A stretch of 64,000 nt of DNA from JBBIIC01 sp037446725 (GCA_037446725.1 JBBIIC010000004.1:62001-126000); one strand, 5' to 3'. Positions 27,577-36,754 are shown, counted from the stretch's first letter. The notes: a model not told the origin generated them from the letters alone. Program-made: numbers and translations.

Positions 27577-27921
27577 ATGGACACTATTCGCCTGATCGAA
27601 CAGCAGCAGATCCGTGACGATCATCCCGCCTTTCAGGTGGGCGACAACGTCAAGGTCCACTACCGCGTCATGGAGGGCGCCCGGGAGCGAGTGCAGGTCT
27701 TCGAAGGCCGCGTCATCCGCCGACACGGCTCGAGCAACCGCGAGACCTTCACGGTCCGCAAGATCTCGTTCGCGGTCGGTGTCGAGCGTACCTTCCCAGT
27801 GCACTCGCCCAAGATCGTCAAGGTCGAGATCGTGGGCCGCGGCAAGGTCCGCCGCTCCAAGCTTTACTACTTGCGCGACAAGGTCGGCAAGGCCGCCCGC
27901 CTCAAGGAGAAGTCCTACTAG
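27577..27921 (+). CDS. rplS: 50S ribosomal protein L19
   Basis: A 114-residue L19 at the 30S-50S interface, with [13 protein letters not shown], the [11 protein letters not shown] turn and the C-terminal [20 protein letters not shown]. The ATG at 27577 follows GAGG by six bases and gives the standard N-terminus; frame extensions upstream to 27496 are not L19-like. Last gene of the rpsP operon, followed by a strong terminator. Confidence 0.96.
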   Translation: MDTIRLIEQQQIRDDHPAFQVGDNVKVHYRVMEGARERVQVFEGRVIRRHGSSNRETFTVRKISFAVGVERTFPVHSPKIVKVEIVGRGKVRRSKLYYLRDKVGKAARLKEKSY

Positions 27922-27943
27922 TCTGCGCATCTCGTGCACGCCC

Positions 27944-27981
27944 GAACGACCCCGGTACCCGCTCCGGGGTCGTTCTGTTTC
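27944..27981 (+). terminator. Rho-independent terminator after rplS
   Basis: A perfect 12-bp stem, GAACGACCCCGG (27944-27955) and CCGGGGTCGTTC (27964-27975), with an 8-base loop, followed by TGTTTC. It begins 23 bases after the rplS stop. It is the clearest intrinsic terminator in the window. Confidence 0.85.
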
Positions 27982-28015
27982 CGCGCTATACTCGGCGTGA
28001 GCCTGAGGAGGGCCC

Positions 28016-28795
28016 GTGCGCACATACACCGTTGCCGAAGTGAGGGCCGACCTCGCGGGAGCAGGCGGAGAGCAGCTCCGTTCGCTCATCGAGACCCATT
28101 CGCGAGACACCCGCGCTGGCATCCAGGCGGTCGTGGCCTCGGCAGCGCTTCGCCTGCGAAGGGAGACCGCCGAGGCGGAACGCCTCACGCACCTGAGCTC
28201 CCTCGAAGACGACCTTCGGAGTGCGGGATTCAACCATGTTGCCGGGCTCGATGAGGTGGGGAGGGGAGCCCTCGCCGGTCCCCTGACCGCTGCGGCAGTC
28301 GTGCTGCCGCCCGGAGCACGCATCGAGGGCCTCGATGACTCCAAACGCCTCTCACCTGAGCGCCGAGTCCAGGTGGCCGAGCGGGTGCATGCAACCGCAC
28401 TGTGCGTCGGCGTCGCACACGTGCCCGCTCATGTCGTAGATGGGCTCGGCATGACCGCAGCACTTCGATGGGCTATGGAGCGTGCGCTCGCGCTTCTCGA
28501 ACCCGCCGCCGACCACGCGGTCACGGATGGCCTGCGCATCGGCCTGAGCGTGCCTGAGACCCCGGTTGTCAAGGGAGACTCTTCGGTGGCCGCGGTCGCC
28601 GCCGCATCGGTCGTCGCGAAAGTCGCACGGGACGCCCTCATGACCTCGCTCGCGCATCGCTACCCTGAGTGGGGGTTCGATGTGAACAAGGGGTACGGCA
28701 CCGCCGAGCATCTCAGCTCGATCGGCCATTACGGGCTGTGTCCACTGCATCGCCGCTCGTTCGGCCCGTGTAAAGATGCGCCCACGCTGTTCTGA
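28016..28795 (+). CDS. rnhB: Ribonuclease HII
   Basis: A 259-residue RNase HII that cuts RNA in RNA-DNA hybrids and single misincorporated ribonucleotides. The catalytic start motif GLDEVGRGALAGP is at about 76-88; DDSKRLSPERR and KGYGTAEHL follow. An N-terminal extension of about 70 residues precedes the core, as in Bacillus-type RnhB. The start is a GTG with GAGGAGG upstream. The order rplS-lepB / rnhB / yraN / comM / dprA is common in actinobacteria. Confidence 0.94.
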   Translation: MRTYTVAEVRADLAGAGGEQLRSLIETHSRDTRAGIQAVVASAALRLRRETAEAERLTHLSSLEDDLRSAGFNHVAGLDEVGRGALAGPLTAAAVVLPPGARIEGLDDSKRLSPERRVQVAERVHATALCVGVAHVPAHVVDGLGMTAALRWAMERALALLEPAADHAVTDGLRIGLSVPETPVVKGDSSVAAVAAASVVAKVARDALMTSLAHRYPEWGFDVNKGYGTAEHLSSIGHYGLCPLHRRSFGPCKDAPTLF

Positions 28796-28874
28796 ACGCT
28801 GACACCTCCCTGAGCAGACAACAGTAAGAGACTGTTTCGTGTGCCGTGGCATGCTCCGCCCGAAAGGGGGAGTC

Positions 28875-29234
28875 ATGACGCGATCAGAACTGGCACGACG
28901 CGGCGAAGATGCGGCGGCCGCATACCTGGAGCGAATCGGCCTGACCATCGTGGAGCGCAACTGGCGTTGTACCTCCGGAGAGGCGGACATCATCGCGCTC
29001 GATGGAAGCGCGCTGGTCATCGCGGAGGTCAAGACGCGCAGGAGCGTGTCGGCGGGCACGCCGGAGGAGGCCGTGTCACCGACGAAGCAACGCACTCTCG
29101 TCCGTGTCGCACGACACTACCTCGCCTACGCGGGCCTGGACGAGGCAGCGGTGCGCTTCGATGTCATCGCCATCAGGCCGCTCGGGGAGGACCGGGCACT
29201 CCTCCGGCACCACAGGGACGCTTTCACGGCATGA
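28875..29234 (+). CDS. yraN: UPF0102 (YraN) endonuclease-like protein
   Basis: A 119-residue protein of the YraN family with a restriction-endonuclease-like core: GEADIIALDGSALVIAEVKTR contains the E...D...ExK pattern. The family is linked to DNA processing because of its constant position beside comM and dprA, but activity is not established. The ATG at 28875 follows AAAGGGGGAG at spacing two to three and gives the normal MTRSELARRGED start. A weak AT-rich hairpin (28820-28836) lies upstream. Confidence 0.88.
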   Translation: MTRSELARRGEDAAAAYLERIGLTIVERNWRCTSGEADIIALDGSALVIAEVKTRRSVSAGTPEEAVSPTKQRTLVRVARHYLAYAGLDEAAVRFDVIAIRPLGEDRALLRHHRDAFTA

Positions 29235-30724
29235 GTGAACGCTACGGACAGGCCGTCATCGCCACCGCAACTATCGTCGGGACCGAACCGATTCCCGTCG
29301 AGGTCCAGGCGGACGTGGCGCGCGGGCTGCCCGCGTTCTCGATCGTCGGGCTCGGAGACACGGCAGTACTGGAGGCCCGCGAGCGCGTCCGTTCGGCAAT
29401 CCGTGCTGCGGGATACCGGTTCCCCAACGCACGAATCGTGGTGAACCTCGCGCCGGGCCCGGTACGCAAGCACGGCTCGGGTTTCGATCTTCCGATAGCA
29501 CTCGGGATCCTCTCGGCCACGGGTCAGATCCCCCGCTCGCTTACCGTGCGAAGCCGCGCGGTCGGGGAACTCGCCCTCGACGGCACGGTCCGCCCCGTTC
29601 CGGGCATGCTCGCCCACGCCCTGGGAGCCCGGCGTGACAATTGCGCCCTCTTCGGGCCTGCCGAGTCGGCACACCTGGCGCTCGACCTGTCCGGGTTGGA
29701 GTACCGCAGCGTACGCACGCTCACCCGGCTCTCGCCCGCCGAGGTGTCATCGACATCGGTCACCGGCCGACAGGCTGCCGAACCAGAGCCCGACCTTGCC
29801 GACGTGATCGGACTGGATGCCGCGAAACGAGCACTCGAGGTCGCCGCGGCCGGCGGCCTCAACCTGCTCCTCATCGGCCCCCCGGGCGCGGGCAAGACGA
29901 TGCTTGCCCGCAGACTGGGGCCGGTGCTGCCCGCCCTGGACGCGGAGGAGCGCATTGATACCGCCCTGGTGCACTCCGTCGCTGGTCTGAGCGAGGCGTT
30001 GGCCCTGGCAGGGCACCGTCCGTTCAGGGCGCCCCATCACAGTGCGTCACTGGCCGGGCTCGTCGGAGGAGGGACTCCGCCACGACCGGGGGAGGTGAGT
30101 CTGGCGCACAACGGGGTTCTGTTTCTTGACGAGTTCCCGGAGTTCGCACCGTCGGTGCTTCAGGCGCTTCGCCAACCTATGGAGGACGGGCGCGTCGTGC
30201 TCGTGAGAGCAGAGGGCCGGGTCACCTTCCCGGCTAGGTTCTCCCTCATAGCGGCGGCGAACCCCTGCCCGTGCGGCTATCTCGGTGATCCGGTGAAGCC
30301 CTGCGCGTGCACCGACGCGGCCGTCGCCCGATACCAGGGTCGCATCGGCGGCCCGATCCTCGACCGTATCGACATGGCCGTTACCGTCGAGCGGACCGAC
30401 CCCGCACTCATCGTCGGCAGCACGCGCAGTGAGTCGTCCGCCATCGTCCGGGAGCGTGTGAGAGCTGCCCGTGAGCGCGCGACGCATGCGGGCCGGCCGG
30501 TTGCGTCGACGCTTAGCGGGTCTCAGTTGCTGGCGGCGTGCGGGATGGACCTCGCGACACGTCAGATGCTCACCGACTTCGCCCGGCACGCCCACCTGTC
30601 CGGCCGTTCCGTCACCCGGCTGATGCGCGTCGCGCGCACCGTAGCGGACCTCGACGGTGTCGAACACGTCCGGCCCTCCCATATCTCAGAGGCGCTCGCG
30701 TTTCGCAGGGAGGACCTGCGGTGA
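29231..30724 (+). CDS. comM: YifB/ComM-type Mg chelatase-like AAA ATPase
   Basis: A 497-residue protein: N-terminal Lon-like/ChlI domain (1-170), AAA core with Walker A IGPPGAGKTMLARRL (about 217), Walker B NGVLFLDEFPEF, and a C-terminal region with CPCGYLGD and CAC cysteines. ComM is a hexameric branch-migration helicase that extends heteroduplex during natural transformation. The start ATGA overlaps yraN; the frame stays open backwards through yraN, but those residues are not family-like. Four-base overlap with dprA. Confidence 0.93.
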   Translation: MSERYGQAVIATATIVGTEPIPVEVQADVARGLPAFSIVGLGDTAVLEARERVRSAIRAAGYRFPNARIVVNLAPGPVRKHGSGFDLPIALGILSATGQIPRSLTVRSRAVGELALDGTVRPVPGMLAHALGARRDNCALFGPAESAHLALDLSGLEYRSVRTLTRLSPAEVSSTSVTGRQAAEPEPDLADVIGLDAAKRALEVAAAGGLNLLLIGPPGAGKTMLARRLGPVLPALDAEERIDTALVHSVAGLSEALALAGHRPFRAPHHSASLAGLVGGGTPPRPGEVSLAHNGVLFLDEFPEFAPSVLQALRQPMEDGRVVLVRAEGRVTFPARFSLIAAANPCPCGYLGDPVKPCACTDAAVARYQGRIGGPILDRIDMAVTVERTDPALIVGSTRSESSAIVRERVRAARERATHAGRPVASTLSGSQLLAACGMDLATRQMLTDFARHAHLSGRSVTRLMRVARTVADLDGVEHVRPSHISEALAFRREDLR

Positions 30725-31572
30725 GCCCGGAGCGCGGGTGCTGGCGGATCATGCGCGGTGAAGACGGTTACCCGGCGGAGCTCGAGGACCTGACTGATCC
30801 GCCCCACGCCTTGTTCGGCTGCGGAGACCCCGGGCTGCTCGGAGGCGGGCTTGCCGTGATCGGATCACGTCGCGCCACTCCGTATGGCCTCGCCAGCGCA
30901 CGCATGTTCGCGGGCTGGGCGGCGGGCCACGGCGTGCCGGTCGTCTCCGGAGCTGCGGTCGGCTGCGACCTGGAGTCCCACCGGGCAGCACTCGACGCAG
31001 GCGGCCCCACGGTTGCGGTCCTGCCCTGTGGCGCGGACGTCGACTACCCCCGGCGTGCATCGGAGACACTTGCCCGCATCCGGTCAGAGGGTGTGGTCAT
31101 CTCCGAGGCGCCCTGGGGTTCCGAGCCGCAGCGATGGTCCTTCGTGCGCCGTAACCGCCTGATCGCGGCGTTGTCGGTGGCCGTTCTTGTCGTCGAGGCG
31201 GGTCTCCCAAGCGGGACCTTCAGCACCGCCGACCAGGCACTCGACATCAATCGCGACGTGTACGCCGTACCCGGATCCATCTTCGCGCCGGAGTGTAGGG
31301 GATCGAACCGTCTCATACGTCAGGGCGCGCTGCCGATGACCGACATCGCCGAACTCGCGCAGGCACTCGGTCGCGAGACCACAGCGTGCGTGCCTCCCAG
31401 AGAAGCCGATGCCGTCGTGGCGGCGCTCATCGCATCCCCTATGCGACCAGACGACGTCGCACGGGCGTTCGGTCTCGACATCGTCCAGACCGTCCGCACG
31501 CTGGGATTGCTGGAGACCTCCGGGCGCATCTGTCGCTACACCGACGGCAGGTACGGCGCGCTTCGGAGCTGA
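30721..31572 (+). CDS. dprA: DNA-processing protein DprA
   Basis: A 283-residue DprA, the mediator that loads RecA on incoming single strands. The Rossmann core contains AVIGSRRATPYG, SGAAVGCDLESHRAAL, VAVLPCGADVDYPR and SGTFSTADQALDINRDVYAVPG. A short C-terminal winged-helix-like region (about 225-280) is present. The start is a GTG overlapping comM by four bases. No other competence genes (comEA/EC, com pilus) are in the window, so a transformation role is only suggested. Confidence 0.93.
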   Translation: MSPERGCWRIMRGEDGYPAELEDLTDPPHALFGCGDPGLLGGGLAVIGSRRATPYGLASARMFAGWAAGHGVPVVSGAAVGCDLESHRAALDAGGPTVAVLPCGADVDYPRRASETLARIRSEGVVISEAPWGSEPQRWSFVRRNRLIAALSVAVLVVEAGLPSGTFSTADQALDINRDVYAVPGSIFAPECRGSNRLIRQGALPMTDIAELAQALGRETTACVPPREADAVVAALIASPMRPDDVARAFGLDIVQTVRTLGLLETSGRICRYTDGRYGALRS

Positions 31573-31624
31573 GGCGAGGTACAATGCCGACGTCAAGGTC
31601 CCCGCCGAGAGAGGTCCCCCGCAC

Positions 31625-32974
31625 GTGTCTGCCCGCGAACGTATCCTCGTCATCGGCGCCGGGCTCGCCGGCACCGAGGCTGCCTGGCAGCTGGCCGAGC
31701 GCGGCGTTCCCGTGACGCTGCACGAGATGCGTCCCACTACGATGGGGCCTGCTCATGCCACGGGGAACGCAGCGGAGCTCGTGTGCTCCAACTCGTTCAA
31801 GGGCACGGACCCTTCGTCTGCCACCGGCACGCTCAAGCTCGAACTCGAAGCGCTCGGCTCGCTGGTCATGAAACTCACCCGTGAGACCTCCGTGCCTGCA
31901 GGCGCCGCGCTCGCGGTCGATCGTGACCGCTTCTCACAGGCCGCCACGCAGCGCCTGGCGGCCCATCCACTCATCGAGCTCGTTCGAGGCGAGGTCACCG
32001 CAGTTCCCGAAGGACGCGTCATCGTAGCGACGGGCCCGCTCACCAGCCCCGCGATGGAGGAGTCCCTCTCGGCACTCATCGGCCCCGACCGGCTCGCCTT
32101 CTTCGACGCTGCCGCTCCGATCATCGACGCGGCCACGATCGACCGCGACGTCGCCTTCGCGGCAAGCCGCTATGGGAAGGGCGGGGGAGCGGACTACCTG
32201 AACTGCCCGTTGGACGAGCCGGAGTACCTCACCTTCAGGGCGGCCCTTGTCGGGGCCGACAGAGTCGCAGCTCACGAGTTCGAACGTGGCGACCTGTTCC
32301 AGGCCTGTCAGCCCATCGAGGAGGTAGCCCGCACCGGCGTCGACGCGCTGCGCTACGGTGCGCTCAAGCCCGTCGGTCTCACCGACCCGCGCACCGGCGG
32401 ACGCCCGTGGGCGGTCGTGCAGCTTCGCCCGGAGAACTCAGCATGCACCGCCTACAACCTTGTCGGCTTCCAGACCAATCTGACCTTCCCGGAGCAGCGG
32501 CGCGTGTTCCGGATGATTCCGGCGCTGCGGGATGCCGAGTTCCTCAGGTACGGCGTCATGCACCGCAACACGTTCGTCAACGCCCCGGAAACGCTCGACT
32601 CCACACTCGCGCTCCGCGCGGCCCGGCGGATACGTCTCGCCGGCCAGCTGACCGGAACCGAGGGCTACCTTGAGGCAGCCGCGTCGGGACTGCTTGCCGC
32701 TCTCAACACGTTCGCCGACCTGAGCGGGGCACCCACCGTCGTGCTCCCCGAAACGACCGCGCTCGGCTCGCTCGTCGCGTACGCGACCGATTCCGATACC
32801 ACCGACTACCAGCCGATGCACGTCAACTGGGGTCTCGTCCCGCCACTCGACCCGCCCATACGCGGCAAACGGAACCGGTATGCCGCGTACGCGGCGCGAG
32901 CTGCGGCGGACCTCACGGACCTGCTCCGTTCCCATCCGCTCTTCACCGAGCGGCGCGTCGACCGGGTGACCTGA
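31625..32974 (+). CDS. trmFO: tRNA (uracil-5-)-methyltransferase TrmFO
   Basis: A 449-residue FAD- and methylenetetrahydrofolate-dependent enzyme that makes m5U54 in the T loop. The FAD-binding VIGAGLAGTEAAWQLAERG (about 8-26), HEMRPTTMGPAHAT and LVCSNSFKG are family hallmarks; ending near YQPMHVNWGLVPPL. The start is the GTG at 31625 with GAGAGG about 11 bases upstream. TrmFO is typical of Firmicutes and some other Gram-positive lineages; the trmFO-xerC order also occurs in Firmicutes. Confidence 0.94.
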   Translation: MSARERILVIGAGLAGTEAAWQLAERGVPVTLHEMRPTTMGPAHATGNAAELVCSNSFKGTDPSSATGTLKLELEALGSLVMKLTRETSVPAGAALAVDRDRFSQAATQRLAAHPLIELVRGEVTAVPEGRVIVATGPLTSPAMEESLSALIGPDRLAFFDAAAPIIDAATIDRDVAFAASRYGKGGGADYLNCPLDEPEYLTFRAALVGADRVAAHEFERGDLFQACQPIEEVARTGVDALRYGALKPVGLTDPRTGGRPWAVVQLRPENSACTAYNLVGFQTNLTFPEQRRVFRMIPALRDAEFLRYGVMHRNTFVNAPETLDSTLALRAARRIRLAGQLTGTEGYLEAAASGLLAALNTFADLSGAPTVVLPETTALGSLVAYATDSDTTDYQPMHVNWGLVPPLDPPIRGKRNRYAAYAARAAADLTDLLRSHPLFTERRVDRVT

Positions 32975-32975
32975 C

Positions 32976-33869
32976 ATGAGCGAACAGCAGACAGTGCTCG
33001 ACGCGTTCCTCGTCAACATCTCGGCCGAGCGCGCGCTGTCCCCGCATACCGTTCGTGCGTATGCGTCCGACCTCGCGCGGTACTTCGAGTGGGCCGAGCG
33101 CTCCCATGTCGATCCGCTGCGGCCAAGCCATCGCGATCTCCGTCGCTACCTGGCATACCTCGATCGTTCGGGCTACGCGCGGCGCACCGTGGCACGGCGA
33201 CTGGCAGCGGTGCGTACCTTCATGACCTATCTCGCCGAGCGCGGAACAGTCACGTCGGACCCCTCACGTGTCGTCTCCGCGCCCAAGGTTCCTCGCCGAC
33301 TGCCCGCTGTCGTATCCCAGGACGTGCTCCGCACCCTGCTCGACGCTCCCGACGCCAGCACTCCCGTAGGGATCCGCGACCGGGCCGTTCTTGAGACGCT
33401 GTATGCGACCGGCATGCGCGTCTCGGAGCTAGCCGGAATGAGACTCGAGCGCCTGGACCTGCACTCGGGGGGGGTGACGGTGATGGGCAAGGGGTCCCGG
33501 GAGCGCACCCTGCCGCTTCACCCCTACGCGGTGTCGCGAGTGCGCGACTACCTCGAGCGTGGACGACCACATCTGGTCAAGGGAACTGACCCGGGTACCG
33601 TCTTCCTGTCGACGCGCGGCAACGCGCTGTCGCCGGACGCGATCCGCAGACTGCTGAAACGACACCTCACCGCAACGGGGGCGGCACTCTCGCTCTCGCC
33701 GCACGCGCTGAGGCACACCTTCGCCACGCATCTCCTAGAGGGGGGCGCCGACCTGCGTACGGTGCAGGAACTCCTCGGTCACGTTGCGCTGTCCACTACC
33801 CAGATTTATACTCACGTGAGCATGAGGCGGCTGCAAGACGTACACCGTCAGGCACATCCACGGGCGTGA
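32976..33869 (+). CDS. xerC: Tyrosine recombinase XerC-like
   Basis: A 297-residue tyrosine recombinase with an N-terminal SAM-like core-binding domain (1-90) and all catalytic residues visible: Arg148 (TGMRVSEL), Lys172, His243 and Arg246 (SPHALRHTF), His269 (GHVALSTTQ) and nucleophile Tyr278 (IYTHV). It likely resolves chromosome dimers at dif with FtsK. The start lies one base after trmFO. No attachment site or phage gene is adjacent, so a housekeeping role is favoured over phage integration. Confidence 0.9.
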   Translation: MSEQQTVLDAFLVNISAERALSPHTVRAYASDLARYFEWAERSHVDPLRPSHRDLRRYLAYLDRSGYARRTVARRLAAVRTFMTYLAERGTVTSDPSRVVSAPKVPRRLPAVVSQDVLRTLLDAPDASTPVGIRDRAVLETLYATGMRVSELAGMRLERLDLHSGGVTVMGKGSRERTLPLHPYAVSRVRDYLERGRPHLVKGTDPGTVFLSTRGNALSPDAIRRLLKRHLTATGAALSLSPHALRHTFATHLLEGGADLRTVQELLGHVALSTTQIYTHVSMRRLQDVHRQAHPRA

Positions 33870-33909
33870 CTCGCCCGGAGCGAGAGCCGCGGGCGAGGGG
33901 CGCAAACCT

Positions 33910-34677
33910 ATGAGAAGCGACGCACGGACCGACCTTTCCGGTCTGTGGGCGATATTCAAGGAGACGGGCGATGCTGATGCTCGTGAGCGCCTCATTCTCA
34001 ACTACTCTCCGCTGGTCAAGTACGTTGCCGGCCGCGTGTCGGCGACGCTCCCGCAGACCGTCGAAACAGCCGACCTCATCAGCTACGGCCTGTTCGGCCT
34101 GATTGACGCCATCGAGAAGTACGATCCCGAGCGCGGAATCAAGTTCGAGACGTACGCCATCGCCCGGATCAAGGGCGCGATCATCGACGAGCTCCGCTCC
34201 ATGGACTGGGTCCCGCGCTCGGTACGTTCGCGCGCCCGCCAGCTCGAGGCCGCCTACGTCGCGCTCGAGATGCGCCTGCGCCGCGCGCCGACCGATGCCG
34301 AGGTTGCCGAGGAGATGGGCGTCACCGTCGATGAGCTGCGCGACATCCTCTCCAAGCTCTCGTACGCCTCGGTTGTCTCCTTCGAGGAGCTGTGGTCGGG
34401 CGGGGAGCGCGAGGAGCGCTCCGACGGCGCCGCGGCCATCCCGGACCACGATGCCGAAGACCCCGTAGCGATGTTCGAGACCGAGGAGGTCAAGCACATC
34501 CTCGCCGATGCCATCGAGAAGCTGCCGGAGCGCGAGCGGGTCGTTATCACGCTCTACTACTACGAGGGTCTTACGCTGAAGGAGATCGGCAAGGTGCTCG
34601 GTGTCACCGAGTCCCGTGTGAGCCAACTTCACACGAAAGCCGTGCTCAGAATGCGTGCGAAGCTGCACACCTCGTAG
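33910..34677 (+). CDS. whiG: WhiG/FliA-type RNA polymerase sigma factor
   Basis: A 255-residue group 3 sigma factor. Region 2 includes [12 protein letters not shown] and [29 protein letters not shown] shortened in parts here; region 3 is about 100-165 ([15 protein letters not shown]); region 4 is about 195-250 with helix-turn-helix [20 protein letters not shown]. WhiG controls sporulation in Streptomyces and FliA controls flagellar genes elsewhere; the position between xerC and rpsB resembles actinobacterial whiG loci. No anti-sigma or flagellar gene is nearby, so the regulon is unknown. Confidence 0.88.
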   Translation: MRSDARTDLSGLWAIFKETGDADARERLILNYSPLVKYVAGRVSATLPQTVETADLISYGLFGLIDAIEKYDPERGIKFETYAIARIKGAIIDELRSMDWVPRSVRSRARQLEAAYVALEMRLRRAPTDAEVAEEMGVTVDELRDILSKLSYASVVSFEELWSGGEREERSDGAAAIPDHDAEDPVAMFETEEVKHILADAIEKLPERERVVITLYYYEGLTLKEIGKVLGVTESRVSQLHTKAVLRMRAKLHTS

Positions 34678-34745
34678 CGGCGCCACCACTGCTTCCACCC
34701 TCGCATCCCGCCTCGCATCCCGCTGTTCTCGCCCGCGATGCCCTG

Positions 34746-34754
34746 TGCTATGAT
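34746..34754 (+). promoter_or_regulatory. Extended -10 promoter for rpsB-tsf
   Basis: TG-C-TATGAT (34746-34754) is an extended -10 element; TTCTCG at 34726-34731 is a weak -35 at 17 bases. It leaves a leader of about 120 bases before rpsB, long enough to hold an S2 feedback site, though no defined structure was identified. Confidence 0.5.
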
Positions 34755-34880
34755 ACGCGGGTTCTCATCACACACGCTCGCCGACCCGCCTGCGGGTGCC
34801 CGTGCCGACACGATGCGGCCTGGAGCGCAGGAGAGGGGATGACAGCGGGCGGAGGTACAACCGATCAAGGAGGTAGCACT

Positions 34881-35723
34881 ATGTCCGTTGTCTCGATGAA
34901 GAGCCTTCTCGAGGCCGGTGTCCACTTCGGACACCAGACCCGTCGCTGGAACCCGAAGATGAAGCCCTACATCTTCACCGAGCGTAACGGGATCTACATC
35001 CTCGACTTGCAGCGCACGCTGCGCGAACTCGACACCGCGTATCACTTCGTGCGCGATCTTGCCGCCCGCGGCGAGCACGTCCTGTTCGTCGGCACCAAGA
35101 AGCAGGCCCAGGAGCCCATCGCGTCCGAGGCTGAGCGTTCCGGCAGCCCGTACGTCAACCAGCGTTGGCTTGGCGGCATGCTCACGAACTTCGTCACCAT
35201 GCGCACCCGCGTCGACCGCCTCGTCGAACTCGAGACGATGGAAGAGAACGGGACGATGGCGTCGCTCCCCAAGAAGGAGCAGCTTCTACTCGGCAAGGAG
35301 CGCGAGAAGCTCGAGCGCAACCTCTCGGGAGTTCGGGACATGAAGAGCCTTCCCGGCGCTGTCTTCGTCATCGACACCAAGCGTGAGGCCATCGCGGTCG
35401 CCGAAGCCCGACGCCTGAGGATCCCGATTATCGGGCTTGCCGACACCAACGCCGATCCCGATGAGATCGACTACATCATCCCCGGCAACGATGACGCCAT
35501 CCGTTCCGTGACGCTCATGTCCCGCGTCATCGCCGATGCCGTCATCGAGGGCCGTGCGGCGCTCGAGGGCCCGCGCGTGACGGAGACCGCCGAGCGCCCG
35601 GCGCCTGCGGTTGTCGAGGCCGTCGTCGAGCCGGCACCCGAGGCGCCCGTTGCTGAAGCGGCTGCCGAGCCCGTCGCAGAGGCTTCCGCCGAGGCCGGAG
35701 AGACAACCCCCGCCGCCGAGTAG
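34881..35723 (+). CDS. rpsB: 30S ribosomal protein S2 with Ala/Glu/Pro tail
   Basis: A 280-residue S2. [20 protein letters not shown] and [13 protein letters not shown] are hallmarks. After the normal end near residue 230 there is a roughly 50-residue tail rich in Ala, Glu, Pro and Val, similar in composition to the S16 tail. The ATG at 34881 has a perfect AAGGAGGT six bases upstream. Co-transcribed with tsf. Confidence 0.96.
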   Translation: MSVVSMKSLLEAGVHFGHQTRRWNPKMKPYIFTERNGIYILDLQRTLRELDTAYHFVRDLAARGEHVLFVGTKKQAQEPIASEAERSGSPYVNQRWLGGMLTNFVTMRTRVDRLVELETMEENGTMASLPKKEQLLLGKEREKLERNLSGVRDMKSLPGAVFVIDTKREAIAVAEARRLRIPIIGLADTNADPDEIDYIIPGNDDAIRSVTLMSRVIADAVIEGRAALEGPRVTETAERPAPAVVEAVVEPAPEAPVAEAAAEPVAEASAEAGETTPAAE

Positions 35724-35779
35724 CATCGGCGCACCACATCCCGTCGTACCAAGACTTCGATCACTGGAGGTAGCCGCAC

Positions 35780-36679
35780 ATGGCTGACATCACCGCCACA
35801 ATGGTCAAGGACCTGCGCGAGTGCACCGGCGCGGGCATGATGGACTGCAAGAAGGCGCTCACCGAGGCCGAGGGCGACATGGACGCCGCGGTCGATATCC
35901 TGCGCACCAAGGGTCTCGCCGCCCTTGCCAAGAAGGCCGGCCGCGCCACGAACGAAGGTGTCGTCGGCGGCTTGGTCGCGAATGACGGGCGTACCGGCGT
36001 GCTCGTGGAGGTGAACTGCGAGACCGATTTCGTCGCGCGCAACTCCGACTTCAAGGCGTTCGTGAGTGACATCGCCGCCCACATCGCTGCCACCGCGCCT
36101 GCAGACGTCCCGGCGCTGCTCGCGCAGGACTACGTCGCCCGGCCCGAGGTGACCGTCGAGCAGTTCCTCGGCGAAACCGTCGGCAAGCTCGGCGAGAACA
36201 TGGGCATCAGCCGGTTCGCCCGCTACGAGCTCGGCTCCCAAGCGGGTGCGATCACCGTCTACATCCACGGTGTGGGCAACATCGGTGTCATGGTCGAGAT
36301 CGCCGCCGGGGATGCCGCGGCTGTCGCCTCGGACGTGTTCGCGGCGGTTGCGAAGGACATCGCGATGCAGATCGCTGCCGCTGCTCCCATCTCGGTGACC
36401 CGCAACGAGGTCCCTGCCGGCGTCGTGGCCCACGAGATGGAGATCTACAAGGCGCAGGCCGCTGAGTCGGGCAAGCCCGAGCAGATCCGGGAGAAGATCG
36501 CCACCGGCCGGCTCGAGAAGTACTACAAGGAAGTCTGCTTGCTCGAGCAGGACTTCGTGAAGAACCCCGACGTCACGGTGAAGGCTCACCTGGACGCCAC
36601 AGCCAAGAACCTCGGCACCACGCTCGAGGTCGTGCGATTCGAGCGGTTCGTGCTCGGTGAGACTGCTTCAGCCGAGTAA
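35780..36679 (+). CDS. tsf: Elongation factor Ts
   Basis: A 299-residue guanine-nucleotide exchange factor for EF-Tu. MADITATMVKDLRECTGAGMM, with the UBA-like N-terminal domain (1-50), and EVNCETDFVARN contacting EF-Tu are visible. GGAGGT lies ten bases upstream. Two hairpins follow the gene before pyrH. Confidence 0.97.
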   Translation: MADITATMVKDLRECTGAGMMDCKKALTEAEGDMDAAVDILRTKGLAALAKKAGRATNEGVVGGLVANDGRTGVLVEVNCETDFVARNSDFKAFVSDIAAHIAATAPADVPALLAQDYVARPEVTVEQFLGETVGKLGENMGISRFARYELGSQAGAITVYIHGVGNIGVMVEIAAGDAAAVASDVFAAVAKDIAMQIAAAAPISVTRNEVPAGVVAHEMEIYKAQAAESGKPEQIREKIATGRLEKYYKEVCLLEQDFVKNPDVTVKAHLDATAKNLGTTLEVVRFERFVLGETASAE

Positions 36680-36693
36680 TCGATGTACCCGCT

Positions 36694-36754
36694 CACGGTG
36701 GTCAGTAACCGCCGTGTGACAACGCGGGCCGGCGCCCCGGGCGCCGGCCCGCGT
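36694..36754 (+). terminator. Tandem hairpins between tsf and pyrH
   Basis: Two adjacent inverted repeats: an 8-bp stem at 36694-36701/36709-36716 (one G-U pair, 7-base loop) and a perfect 14-bp GC stem at 36722-36735/36741-36754 with a 5-base loop. Neither is followed by a T-run. Together they probably end or attenuate the rpsB-tsf transcript or act as a 3' stabiliser. A TATGCT at 36759-36764 could serve as a -10 for pyrH. Confidence 0.6.

Noticed and set aside
27987..27992. TATACT before rnhB as a promoter
   Set aside because: The expected -35 position falls in the rplS terminator stem and does not match; the hexamer alone is not enough.
28820..28836. AACAGT/ACTGTT hairpin before yraN
   Set aside because: Only six base pairs, AT-rich and without a T-run; too weak to call a terminator.
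28841..29230. Possible N-terminal extension of ComM through yraN
   Set aside because: The comM frame happens to stay open across yraN, but the ComM family start is at 29231 with an ATGA overlap, and the extra residues are Arg/His-rich shadow sequence.
32976..33869. Tyrosine recombinase as a sign of a prophage or integrative element
   Set aside because: It is embedded between trmFO and a sigma gene in normal housekeeping order, with XerC-like length and no att-like repeats or phage genes.
34700..34722. Short tandem CTCGCATCCCG repeat in the rpsB leader region
   Set aside because: Two imperfectly bounded copies only; no sign of a functional array.
34392..34880. Open frame extending rpsB back into the sigma factor gene
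   Set aside because: S2 begins at 34881 behind a perfect AAGGAGGT; the upstream translation is a shadow of the sigma gene and leader.
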